DNA of 51,229 nucleotides from an uncultured Crocinitomix sp. GTDB lineage: Bacteria; Bacteroidota; Bacteroidia; Flavobacteriales_D; Crocinitomicaceae. The stretch covers positions 1-51,229 of the forward strand of contig CAJQHR010000022.1 of the NCBI GenBank assembly GCA_905478225.1, written 5' to 3'. Position numbers and translations under genes: made by a program. Positions 27,009-34,718 of the stretch are shown piece after piece; positions within the stretch are counted from its first letter, which is position 1, and each line of letters begins with the position of its first letter. The notes beneath the pieces are model-generated. The model saw only the letters and a program-made list of their open reading frames with translations. It had not been told where the DNA came from and made no database searches.

Positions 27009-27953
27009 ATGAACTTTTTTCAGCTTTTAGGACTTGGGTATGTGAATTACATCAAGGGCATTCGCTTCTTGATTAAGCATAGGTTGTATTGGTTTGTTTT
27101 ATTTCCATTAATCCTATTCGCTGGCATCTATTGGTTGGGTCTTTATTTCGAGGGTGTTGAGGCTCGAATTGGTAATGAAATTGAAGAAAACGCTGAAAAC
27201 ATTACATCCATTAGAGGAATAACCTGGATTACGATCAAAATGTTATTCTTTGATTCGCTCTATTTAATCTTTACAAAATTCACCCTTTACATTGTTGTTA
27301 TTGTATTGTCACCAATGCTATCTTATTTGTCCGAACGCATTGAAAACATTCTTTCAGGCAATAAATACAAATTCAATTTAAAACAACTGATCAGCGACAT
27401 TAAGCGTGGAATTAGAATTGCCATGCGTAATATTTTCTGGGAGTACTTTTTCATTTTAATTATTTTAGGAGTCGCCTCCTTTTTCGGAGGAACAGTGAAA
27501 AACATTCTCATCTTTTCAATTCCAATCGCAATCGGTTTTTACTTTTATGGGTTTGCTTTCTTAGATTATATCAATGAAAGAAGAAGATTGAACATTCAAC
27601 AGAGTATTTATTTTGTATCCAAACACAAAGGTTTAGCCATAGCAATTGGGAGTATTTATTCCATTTTCTTTTTATCCTTCTTTTACGTATTCAGAGGATA
27701 TGGCAAGATACCGCCTGATACTTCGAGCCAGTTATTATGGGGGACGATACTAGTCGTTACATTTATTTTAGCAGCAATTGCTCCAATTTTGGCAATAACT
27801 TCAGCAACGCTGTCAATGCATGATATAGTTGATTTAAGTAAAAACCAGCACGCACAGCGAGACGAAAATGGCACAAGAGCGGAAGATGACTTTTCCGATC
27901 AAGATGAAAACCCACTTGAAAACGAGGACAATAAAGAAGATTTGGATCAGTAA
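27009..27953 (+). CDS. EI24/CysZ-family membrane protein
   Basis: The 314-residue protein resembles the EI24 domain (Pfam family that includes the sulfate permease CysZ). Membrane segments are YWFVLFPLILFAGIYWLGLY (28-47), LYIVVIVLSPMLSYLSE with the conserved proline, YFFILIILGVASFF, ILIFSIPIAIGFYFYGF and two more near 208-225 and 243-265. The SERIE motif after segment two and DYINERR are usual family features. The last 40 residues are strongly acidic. A sulfate transport role cannot be claimed; no cysteine genes adjoin. It begins a plus-strand run and shares a 42-base divergent region with the VWA gene. Confidence 0.75.
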   Translation: MNFFQLLGLGYVNYIKGIRFLIKHRLYWFVLFPLILFAGIYWLGLYFEGVEARIGNEIEENAENITSIRGITWITIKMLFFDSLYLIFTKFTLYIVVIVLSPMLSYLSERIENILSGNKYKFNLKQLISDIKRGIRIAMRNIFWEYFFILIILGVASFFGGTVKNILIFSIPIAIGFYFYGFAFLDYINERRRLNIQQSIYFVSKHKGLAIAIGSIYSIFFLSFFYVFRGYGKIPPDTSSQLLWGTILVVTFILAAIAPILAITSATLSMHDIVDLSKNQHAQRDENGTRAEDDFSDQDENPLENEDNKEDLDQ

Positions 27954-28009
27954 TTGCATTACGTTAGCACGAAAACGTTATTTTTATATTTTAAAGTAAA
28001 TTGAGAAAC

Positions 28010-29371
28010 ATGAAATGGATATTGGCATTATTAATTTTTACAAGCGCAGGATTTAGTTTTGGAATGAGCCCACCTGATTCAACTTCGACTATTTTTGAAA
28101 AAGGCACAGCCAAATATTTGATATCAGAAGGAAAACGATTTTATAATGAAGGAAGCTATCGCATGTCTTTGGTTAAATTTCGTGAAGCTTTGAATAAAGA
28201 TAAGGGCAACGCAGAAGCTACCTATTGGTTGGCTGAATGTCACTTGGCCTTAGGAAATTATGAAAAGGCAAAAGATTATGTGCAAAATGCACTTGCCATT
28301 GATGAAGAAGTGGATGAAGAAGCGCGTAATGTTTTAGCCATTTGTCAACATAGAATTGGCGAATTAGACGAAGCAATTAAAAATTACAAATTGGCTTTAG
28401 CTCCAATTTCAGAAATACGAGCCAAGGAACTTCGAATTCAATTCCATATTGAACAATGCGAGCGCGCTAAAGAAATGATTGCAGCTCCAATTGATGTATC
28501 AATAGCAAGAATGACGAAAAACATTAATACTGCGTTTGAAGAAACGGCTCCTACTTTGTCTCCAGATGGGAAAGCGTTTTATTTTGTTTCACGAAGAGCA
28601 GATAACAAAGGTGGAGGAATAAGTCCGGGAGACCAGCGATATTTCGAAGATGTATATGTGAGTTTATGGGATGAAGAGAAAAAAGAATGGGGGGAAGCAA
28701 GTAATTCATCAGATCTCATGAATAGGGTCAATACAAAAGGAATGGATGCAATTAGCCATATCTCGCCAGATGGCAAAACGCTTTACATGTCGATTAATAC
28801 CATGACATTAAAATCGCCAAAGCCAAAAACAAAAAGTGCCGATATTTTTTATTGCAAATTAAACAGAAAAGGAACTTGGAATTCACCAAAACCACTGGGC
28901 AAACCAGTGAATAGTTTTTATTTTGAAGTCGCGTTTAGTTTAACTGCTGATGGAAATACAGCCTATTTCGTGAGTGAGAGAATGGGCGGTGAGGCTAGAT
29001 CTGATATTTGGGTTACCTATAAGCAAGGCGGTGATTGGTCAAAACCAGAAAATTTAGGAGATGTTGTGAATACGAATGGAAATGAAACAACCGTAAACGT
29101 CAGTCCTGACGGGGTATATTTATTCTTTAGTTCTACTGGCCATGAAGGCATGGGAGGCTATGATGTTTATGTGACAAAAAACACAGGAAGCGGATGGGAA
29201 AAACCAGTTAATCTTGGATATCCAATAAACACTGTTTCAGACGAGACCCATTTTGTCTATCATAAAGAATTAAATCGTGCTTATTATTCGAAACTTTCTT
29301 CAAGTGAAAATAAAGGAATGGGTGCCCGTGATTTGTTTGAAATTGACATGACTAATTTCGATTTACCATAG
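28010..29371 (+). CDS. exported TPR and PD40 (WD40-like) repeat protein
   Basis: I start at the ATG at 28010 (MKWILALLIFTSAGFSFG), which gives a normal signal peptide; a TTG nine bases upstream is less likely. The 453-residue protein has three TPR units (about 45-150: GSYRMSLVKFREALNKDKGN, GNYEKAKDYVQNALAIDEE, GELDEAIKNYKLAL) and then four or five PD40 beta-propeller blades (about 180-440) with SPDGKAFYFVSRR, SPDGKTLYMS, TADGNTAYFVSER and SPDGVYLFFSS. This is the layout of PorE-type periplasmic proteins without the terminal OmpA domain. It precedes a barrel protein and may work with it at the outer membrane. No catalytic residues are seen. Confidence 0.8.
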   Translation: MKWILALLIFTSAGFSFGMSPPDSTSTIFEKGTAKYLISEGKRFYNEGSYRMSLVKFREALNKDKGNAEATYWLAECHLALGNYEKAKDYVQNALAIDEEVDEEARNVLAICQHRIGELDEAIKNYKLALAPISEIRAKELRIQFHIEQCERAKEMIAAPIDVSIARMTKNINTAFEETAPTLSPDGKAFYFVSRRADNKGGGISPGDQRYFEDVYVSLWDEEKKEWGEASNSSDLMNRVNTKGMDAISHISPDGKTLYMSINTMTLKSPKPKTKSADIFYCKLNRKGTWNSPKPLGKPVNSFYFEVAFSLTADGNTAYFVSERMGGEARSDIWVTYKQGGDWSKPENLGDVVNTNGNETTVNVSPDGVYLFFSSTGHEGMGGYDVYVTKNTGSGWEKPVNLGYPINTVSDETHFVYHKELNRAYYSKLSSSENKGMGARDLFEIDMTNFDLP

Positions 29372-29480
29372 CCTTGAGTTGTCTTAAACTGTTAAAAGAC
29401 ACTTTAGTCGAAAAATCTGGGTATTTAAGGACAGTCTTTCCATTTTATTTTATCTTTAGGAGTTAGTTAATATAGGTCAA

Positions 29481-31628
29481 TTGAGTAAATACATCACATA
29501 TAGCATATTAAGTATATTCCTGATATGTTCCGGTCATTCAAACGCACAAGATACGCTCAAGCAAGTCTTTCGTCCAAGATTAGGGTTAGGAACGGGAGTT
29601 ATGACCTATTACGGTGAAATTCAGAACTATCAAAAAAACTTTACATCAACGGTTAATCGTATTGGCGGGTTACTATATGTTAATGCCCCGGTTTCAAAAA
29701 TGTTTAACGTTGAATTTTCGGCAACTTATGCAAAAATTGCTGCTAATGAGCGAACTTTAGAAAGAAGCTACAATTTTGAATCACGGATTCGCATGGGTAC
29801 TGTGATGCTCTATTATAATTTTTATCCCTTATTTCAAGAGAACCGTTCTTCCTTCCATCCCTTTGTTGCGCTAGGGCTATCCTCTTTCGAGTTTTTATCA
29901 AAGACAGATAGGTACGACGCTTTTGGTGCTGAATATTTTTATTGGTCAGATGGATCAATTATGAGTTTAGACGAAAACGATCCTTTAGCACCAGCAGATG
30001 CGGTAGCACTTAATCGAGATTATACATATGAAACTAATTTAAGAGAGCTTAACGAGGATAATTTGGGGAAATATAGAGAACAAAGCCTCTCAATACCGCT
30101 TAGTTTTGGAGTCGAGTGGCATATGTCTCCCCGCTGGGATTTCAGAATTGCAACGACGTATAATTTGACTTTTACCGATTTGATTGACAATATTTCACCA
30201 GCCGGAACAGGCATTAGAGAAGGAGATAAGAAAAACGACCGTCTACTTTTTACCTACGTTTCGCTGAGTTACGATCTTAAATTTGGGCAGGATGAGGATG
30301 AAGAATTTCCTGACTTAATGGACGAAGAAGGTATTCCATTATTTGCAGAGTGGGATCCGAACGATTTTGACAAGGATGGTGTAATTGATGCGCTAGATGA
30401 TTGCCCAGCAACACCTTTAGAAGCATTGGTAGATGAAAATGGATGTCCAATTGATTCTGATCAGGACGGCGTTCCTGATTATTACGACGACGAGCCAGGA
30501 ACAAAATTAGACAGTTATGTCAACGAATTTGGTGTTACTATAACGGAAGAAGATTTTCTAGATCATGTGCGCTTATATTATGATTCAACTGGTTATGAGC
30601 AGCCTTTTGAAGAATTTAGAACTGAAGTTGTAATGAATAGAGAGCGCACAAAGACCTATCCTAAATCGAGTAAAAATAAATCAGGCCTGAAGTATGTTAT
30701 TTTGGTTGGAAAAGAGCGTAAAGATATTACAGTTAACGACCTGCATAAGTTTTTAGGTTATAATGATTATAGCACTGTAATGAAAGGTGACACAGTTTAT
30801 TATACCCTTGGCGAGTTCAATTCGATTGAAGAAGCCGTGGCAGCTAAAAACAGTTTAGAAGACCAGGGCGTTGAAGTAACAGATATTAGCCGAAATAGCG
30901 GCAATGGAGAAACGCTGTTCTCGGTAGACGAGCAAGTGATACAAAAAGTAGAACGTGTGAACATACAAGAGGGACGAGAAGGACCAAATTATATGGTTAT
31001 AGAGCAAGTTTACCGTGTTCAATTGGGCGCATTCCGAACAAAAGTTGATACGGATGAATTGTACCCAGACTTGGAAGTGGTTTACGGTGCATCAGACAAA
31101 GACAATATAAACCGTTACTATACAGGTTCATTCGAAACCTTTGAAGAAGCTACTGAATATCAAAAAGAGCTAAAGAAAAAGGGGTATAATAGTACCTTTA
31201 TTGTGGCCTATGAACAACAAAAACGTGTGACGCTTGTTGAGGCGGGTGTTGAACCAACCGATTTACCAGATAACTATTCAGAAACAACTGAGTTAGGCAC
31301 ATTTATAGAAGAACGTGACACAAATGAAGTTGTTGAAACCAATACTGGAATTGATCCAAATAAGTTAAGATATCGCGTATTACTCGCCTATTCTACTGAC
31401 GATATCTCAGTTGAAATTGTTGACATACTATACAATATTGGAATGGTTAAGCCAGTTAAAGGTAAAGATGGATCTACAGCTTATTATTCGCAAGAATATG
31501 AGACAGAAGAAGAACGCGATCAAGCCATGACTGATTTTGAAAAATACAATTTAGATGCCATTAAACCCATTATCGAATATAATGGTGAATTTTATTCTGA
31601 GGAAGAATTTAAAGAAAAGTTTAAGTAG
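29481..31628 (+). CDS. outer-membrane barrel protein with TSP3 and three SPOR-like repeats
   Basis: No ATG is available, so the start is the TTG at 29481, giving a signal peptide (YSILSIFLICSGHSNAQ); AGGAG lies about 20 bases upstream. Residues 30-270 resemble an outer-membrane beta-barrel (GLGTGVMTYYGEIQNYQ, MGTVMLYYNFYPLF, FGVEWHMSPRWDF). Residues 293-350 carry calcium-binding thrombospondin type-3 repeats (DKDGVIDALDDCP, DQDGVPDYYDD). Three SPOR-like repeats follow (about 403-475, 512-590, 630-715), with KYVILVGKERKDITV, VYRVQLGAFRTKVDT and RYRVLLAYSTDD. SPOR domains normally bind denuded peptidoglycan glycans, so this protein could tether the outer membrane to the wall in place of OmpA. 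The preceding TPR-PD40 gene may be its partner. Confidence 0.75.
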   Translation: MSKYITYSILSIFLICSGHSNAQDTLKQVFRPRLGLGTGVMTYYGEIQNYQKNFTSTVNRIGGLLYVNAPVSKMFNVEFSATYAKIAANERTLERSYNFESRIRMGTVMLYYNFYPLFQENRSSFHPFVALGLSSFEFLSKTDRYDAFGAEYFYWSDGSIMSLDENDPLAPADAVALNRDYTYETNLRELNEDNLGKYREQSLSIPLSFGVEWHMSPRWDFRIATTYNLTFTDLIDNISPAGTGIREGDKKNDRLLFTYVSLSYDLKFGQDEDEEFPDLMDEEGIPLFAEWDPNDFDKDGVIDALDDCPATPLEALVDENGCPIDSDQDGVPDYYDDEPGTKLDSYVNEFGVTITEEDFLDHVRLYYDSTGYEQPFEEFRTEVVMNRERTKTYPKSSKNKSGLKYVILVGKERKDITVNDLHKFLGYNDYSTVMKGDTVYYTLGEFNSIEEAVAAKNSLEDQGVEVTDISRNSGNGETLFSVDEQVIQKVERVNIQEGREGPNYMVIEQVYRVQLGAFRTKVDTDELYPDLEVVYGASDKDNINRYYTGSFETFEEATEYQKELKKKGYNSTFIVAYEQQKRVTLVEAGVEPTDLPDNYSETTELGTFIEERDTNEVVETNTGIDPNKLRYRVLLAYSTDDISVEIVDILYNIGMVKPVKGKDGSTAYYSQEYETEEERDQAMTDFEKYNLDAIKPIIEYNGEFYSEEEFKEKFK

Positions 31629-31724
31629 AGATTTTAAAAAATTTCAGCTTATAATTCGGTCACTGAATGGTTTGAGAGCGGATTTATTGCCATTTTCCAT
31701 TTATATACAGTAAAATTTTACTTT

Positions 31725-31874
31725 ATGGCTTTTGATGGAACAGAGGGAGGACAAATTACATTGGTAGACGCGGCGACAATGACTGCAAGTTACAGAACCG
31801 CAAACAGAGGTAATAGATTGGGACATTATATAGGAAAAGATATCCTTAACTCTATATTGGGACAATCAGGATGA
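31725..31874 (+). pseudogene. truncated small Bacteroidota gene (49 aa, stop before its conserved end)
   Basis: An ATG-started frame reads MAFDGTEGGQITLVDAA ... RLGHYIGKDILNSILGQSG and stops. From memory this is the N-terminal half of a short Bacteroidota family that begins MAFDG and then continues with a Cys-x-GIRxYYG motif after QxG. Here a TGA comes exactly where the Cys codon would be, and no frame downstream restores the expected residues. It is either a truncated relic or a deliberately short member. 31875-31983 holds nothing else recognisable. Confidence 0.5.
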
Positions 31875-31983
31875 TCTGTAAAGACTATGCTTAATTCAAG
31901 CGTATAAATACGTGATTTACTGAAAACAGGTGTAAATACCTAGTTCGTTGGTCAGACTTTATAGAGATATTATAGAATCGAGA

Positions 31984-32457
31984 TTATTCGTACAAGTCAC
32001 CATGGTGCTTAATCCAACCGCCAATAGGTCGTCCGTCGGGATCGTGATGTGTCCAATGGATAACTCCCCCTCTATCATTCCACTCATACTCACCGTGAAT
32101 TATTACGTCATCTCCTTCTTGGAGATTAACAATTCTATCCGCCAAATCAATGTTATGCGAAACTAAAATGGTTTGTTCTGAGGCTAATTCCACAATAAAT
32201 TTTTGATGTCTTGACCCTTCATTGACATCTGACAAGTTTTTTATAACCTCACCTTGAATCATGACTTGCTCATCACTGACATGATTATCATATAAATTTT
32301 GCATTTCTTGATCAGGTGTGAAATCTTCTTCCAGATTTAAATCCTCTGTGAAAACATCTTCGAAAGTTTCAACCGTAGAAGATTCTTGATCACTGCAAGC
32401 AGTCACACCTAACCCTAGCAGGATTATTAAAAGTTGAACACTGTTTTTCATTGTCAT
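31984..32457 (-). CDS. DUF3465 lipoprotein
   Basis: I start at the ATG at 32457, five bases after the stop of the upstream transporter, rather than an ATG inside that gene. The result is a 157-residue lipoprotein with lipobox Cys21 (LLGLGVTAC). After an acidic linker, residues 60-155 form DUF3465: QGEVIKNL, GSRHQKFIVEL, ILVSHNIDLADRI, GDDVIIHGEYEWNDRGGVIHW and HHDPDGRPIGGWI. The many conserved His, Trp and Asp residues hint at a small beta-barrel of the OB type; no function is known. It is in an operon with the MFS gene upstream. Confidence 0.8.
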   Translation of the reverse strand: MTMKNSVQLLIILLGLGVTACSDQESSTVETFEDVFTEDLNLEEDFTPDQEMQNLYDNHVSDEQVMIQGEVIKNLSDVNEGSRHQKFIVELASEQTILVSHNIDLADRIVNLQEGDDVIIHGEYEWNDRGGVIHWTHHDPDGRPIGGWIKHHGDLYE

Positions 32458-32461
32458 TTGA

Positions 32462-33724
32462 TTAATTTTTACGTTTACCACCTAATGCAGATTCGCCGGG
32501 CACTGCTAATAAATTTCTTAAAGAATAAATAGCGATTATCGTTGCAATAATTAAAATACTAGCACCAGCCAAAAAGGGTGCACCTGGAAAATAAACAGTC
32601 GAATCTGGTCCTGAATAGACAGAAAAAAGTGTGGTATAAATTACGGGGGAAAGAACCGCCATGAGACTGCCTAAACTTGTTAATACTCCTTGCAAGTTTC
32701 CTTGCTCCTTATCGGAAACACGATTGGAAACTACACCTTGAATAGTTGGTGTTGCGATCCCCCCAACAACGTATGGAATAGTTGCGGCGTATAAATAAAA
32801 AGCGTTTCCTGCAAAAGCAATGCCGAACATGCCGAGTGTCCACAAAGTAAAGCCACACATGATTACTTTTTTATTGCCAAATCGTTTTACCAAAAAGCCG
32901 GTCAAAACGGCTTGTACAACACTTGCAAGAATTCCCACAACCATTAAACTCAGCCCTACATCTAATTTATTCCATTCATAACGCTCCATGGTATAGTATG
33001 ACCAAGTATTAGGCATTACCTGCCCTGCCAATTGTGCCAAACCAAATGCTATTACAAACCCAATTACGGCTTTATACTTTCTTAAGTTTGATAACGAAAC
33101 AAACGGGATCATTTTAGAATAATTAATCTTACGCCGGTTTTCCGGAGCTAATGATTCTTTTACGAAAAATAATCCAAACAGAAAGTTAAGCAAGGAGAAT
33201 CCTGCAGCAACAAAAAACGGCGCCTTAACTCCCCAATTTTCGCCAATAATTCCCCCAATGGCAGGACCAATTACAAAGCCCAAACCAAAAGCAGCTCCGA
33301 TAATTCCGAAATTCTTTGCTTTGTTCTCCTTATTACTAACATCTGCAATATAGGCAAAGGCTACAGTGTGACTTGCACCAAAAATTCCTGCCAAAATTCG
33401 ACCAGCAAAGAGCCACATTATTGTTGGCGCAAAAGCATGCAATACATAATCAACCCCTAAACCAAATAGTGACAAAAGTAAAATCGGTTTTCTACCATAA
33501 CTATCACTCAGTTCGCCCATTACTGGGGCAAATAAGAATTGTACACCTGCATAAGCAGTAATCAAGAGTCCACCAGTTAGGGCAGCATCACTTAAGTTTT
33601 GACCCGTTAAGGAAGAGATTAAATCAGGAATAATTGGTACAATTATCCCCACACCAATCATATCGATTAGGACCGTGAGAAATATGAAAACTAATGCGGA
33701 ATTTTTCGCTTTTTTTTCTTGCAC
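32462..33724 (-). CDS. MFS exporter of the TetA/TCR (DHA1) type
   Basis: The 420-residue protein has 12 predicted membrane helices and the DHA1 features of tetracycline-type exporters: helix 1 with FLTVLIDMIGVGIIVPIIP, motif A GELSDSYGRKPILL (about 70-83), a motif C-like GFVIGPAIGGIIG (about 155-167) and a loosely conserved second A motif around FLVKRFGNKKV. It would use the proton gradient to expel small molecules. Homologues are often called tetracycline resistance proteins, but the substrate cannot be predicted and there is no regulator next to it. The DUF3465 lipoprotein gene follows directly and may be functionally tied. Confidence 0.87.
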   Translation of the reverse strand: MQEKKAKNSALVFIFLTVLIDMIGVGIIVPIIPDLISSLTGQNLSDAALTGGLLITAYAGVQFLFAPVMGELSDSYGRKPILLLSLFGLGVDYVLHAFAPTIMWLFAGRILAGIFGASHTVAFAYIADVSNKENKAKNFGIIGAAFGLGFVIGPAIGGIIGENWGVKAPFFVAAGFSLLNFLFGLFFVKESLAPENRRKINYSKMIPFVSLSNLRKYKAVIGFVIAFGLAQLAGQVMPNTWSYYTMERYEWNKLDVGLSLMVVGILASVVQAVLTGFLVKRFGNKKVIMCGFTLWTLGMFGIAFAGNAFYLYAATIPYVVGGIATPTIQGVVSNRVSDKEQGNLQGVLTSLGSLMAVLSPVIYTTLFSVYSGPDSTVYFPGAPFLAGASILIIATIIAIYSLRNLLAVPGESALGGKRKN

Positions 33725-33802
33725 TCTGATTTAAAATTTGATTTCAAAGTTATAAAAAGGAATTGGATAGTGAGGGTCAATTAATAGAATTGAGTACAAA
33801 GG

Positions 33803-34570
33803 TTATTTCCGACTTCGCACGACGCGTAAAACTTGTTCCATTAATCGCATTTGTGCGTCAAAATGTCCTTTTTGAGTTTCAATATTTATGTACGGAATTT
33901 CATTTTTACCGCAATAAACAGACAATGAGCCGTCATTCACATAACCTTTGTTATCCTGCAAAATCACATTCACCCCCGCTTTTTTAAATGCCTCGTAAAA
34001 GTAAGAATCAGTAGTGTAAATAAAATCGTCCGGGTCAGTATCCGGGTTAATGTAAACGCTTTTAGTATTCTCGGCTTCGCCGCCTCCTTCAGCATAACTT
34101 TTTATTGAATACTCTTCATCCGTATTATTATGAACCGCTACAACAGTATGTCCTTCTGGTAATCGATTCAGAATAGCTTCTGCCAATTTCTTAACTTGTT
34201 TATTTGCTTTGCCCGAATAATTGGCACCATCTTTTAAGGTCTTTTTTCTTCCCTTTTTTGTAAAAATTCGATTGGGATCAAAGTCGTAGTTCCTGCCTTT
34301 CATTGTAAAAACAATTCTGCGTGTCCATTGGTGTCTGAGGTAAAAAAAATGAATGGAATCAATATCGGCATATCTATACAAGGTCTCTATACTAGTGGTT
34401 TCATCTTCGTGTACATTTACAAAAACGATATTTCCTGGAGCTTGAGATTTTTGCTCATAAATACTAATCTCCGTTTCACCAAGTATGAATTTTGTTGCCA
34501 TAATTGAATTTTCTTGTGGCCAAGTTAATAGTGGAATAAATAAAATAAAAATAACTAAGCGTTTCATCAC
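33803..34570 (-). CDS. exported M14-like zinc hydrolase candidate
   Basis: The 255-residue protein has a short signal peptide (LVIFILFIPLLTWPQ). The pattern NVHEDE (His54, Glu57 as an HxxE site), DPNR with Arg101, His147 in VAVHNNTDE and Glu231 in INIETQKGH has the order zinc-His/Glu, Arg, zinc-His, catalytic Glu of the M14 carboxypeptidase / aspartoacylase / N-formylglutamate amidohydrolase clan. This could mean a periplasmic amidase or peptidase, for example on peptidoglycan peptides. Overall similarity to any one family is weak, so the assignment rests on motif order alone. It stands alone, with 78 bases before the MFS gene's start. Confidence 0.55.
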   Translation of the reverse strand: MMKRLVIFILFIPLLTWPQENSIMATKFILGETEISIYEQKSQAPGNIVFVNVHEDETTSIETLYRYADIDSIHFFYLRHQWTRRIVFTMKGRNYDFDPNRIFTKKGRKKTLKDGANYSGKANKQVKKLAEAILNRLPEGHTVVAVHNNTDEEYSIKSYAEGGGEAENTKSVYINPDTDPDDFIYTTDSYFYEAFKKAGVNVILQDNKGYVNDGSLSVYCGKNEIPYINIETQKGHFDAQMRLMEQVLRVVRSRK

Positions 34571-34718
34571 AGTTTAGTTTGTGGACAAGATACTGAATTT
34601 ACCTAAAACCGAATCATGAATAACGAGTGGGAGATAGTTGTTCGATTTGAAGCGTTGTTTGTTCAATTATTTAACAACTATAGCAGAAAATTTCTTCAGA
34701 AAATAAGTTTACAATCTG

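Noticed and set aside
29376-29400. Short inverted repeat GTCTT/AAGAC after the TPR-PD40 gene as a terminator
   Set aside because: The stem is only five bases and no T-run follows.
32462-33724. Tetracycline resistance gene
   Set aside because: The protein belongs to the broad DHA1 exporter group, but sequence alone does not show tetracycline specificity and no tetR-like regulator is present.
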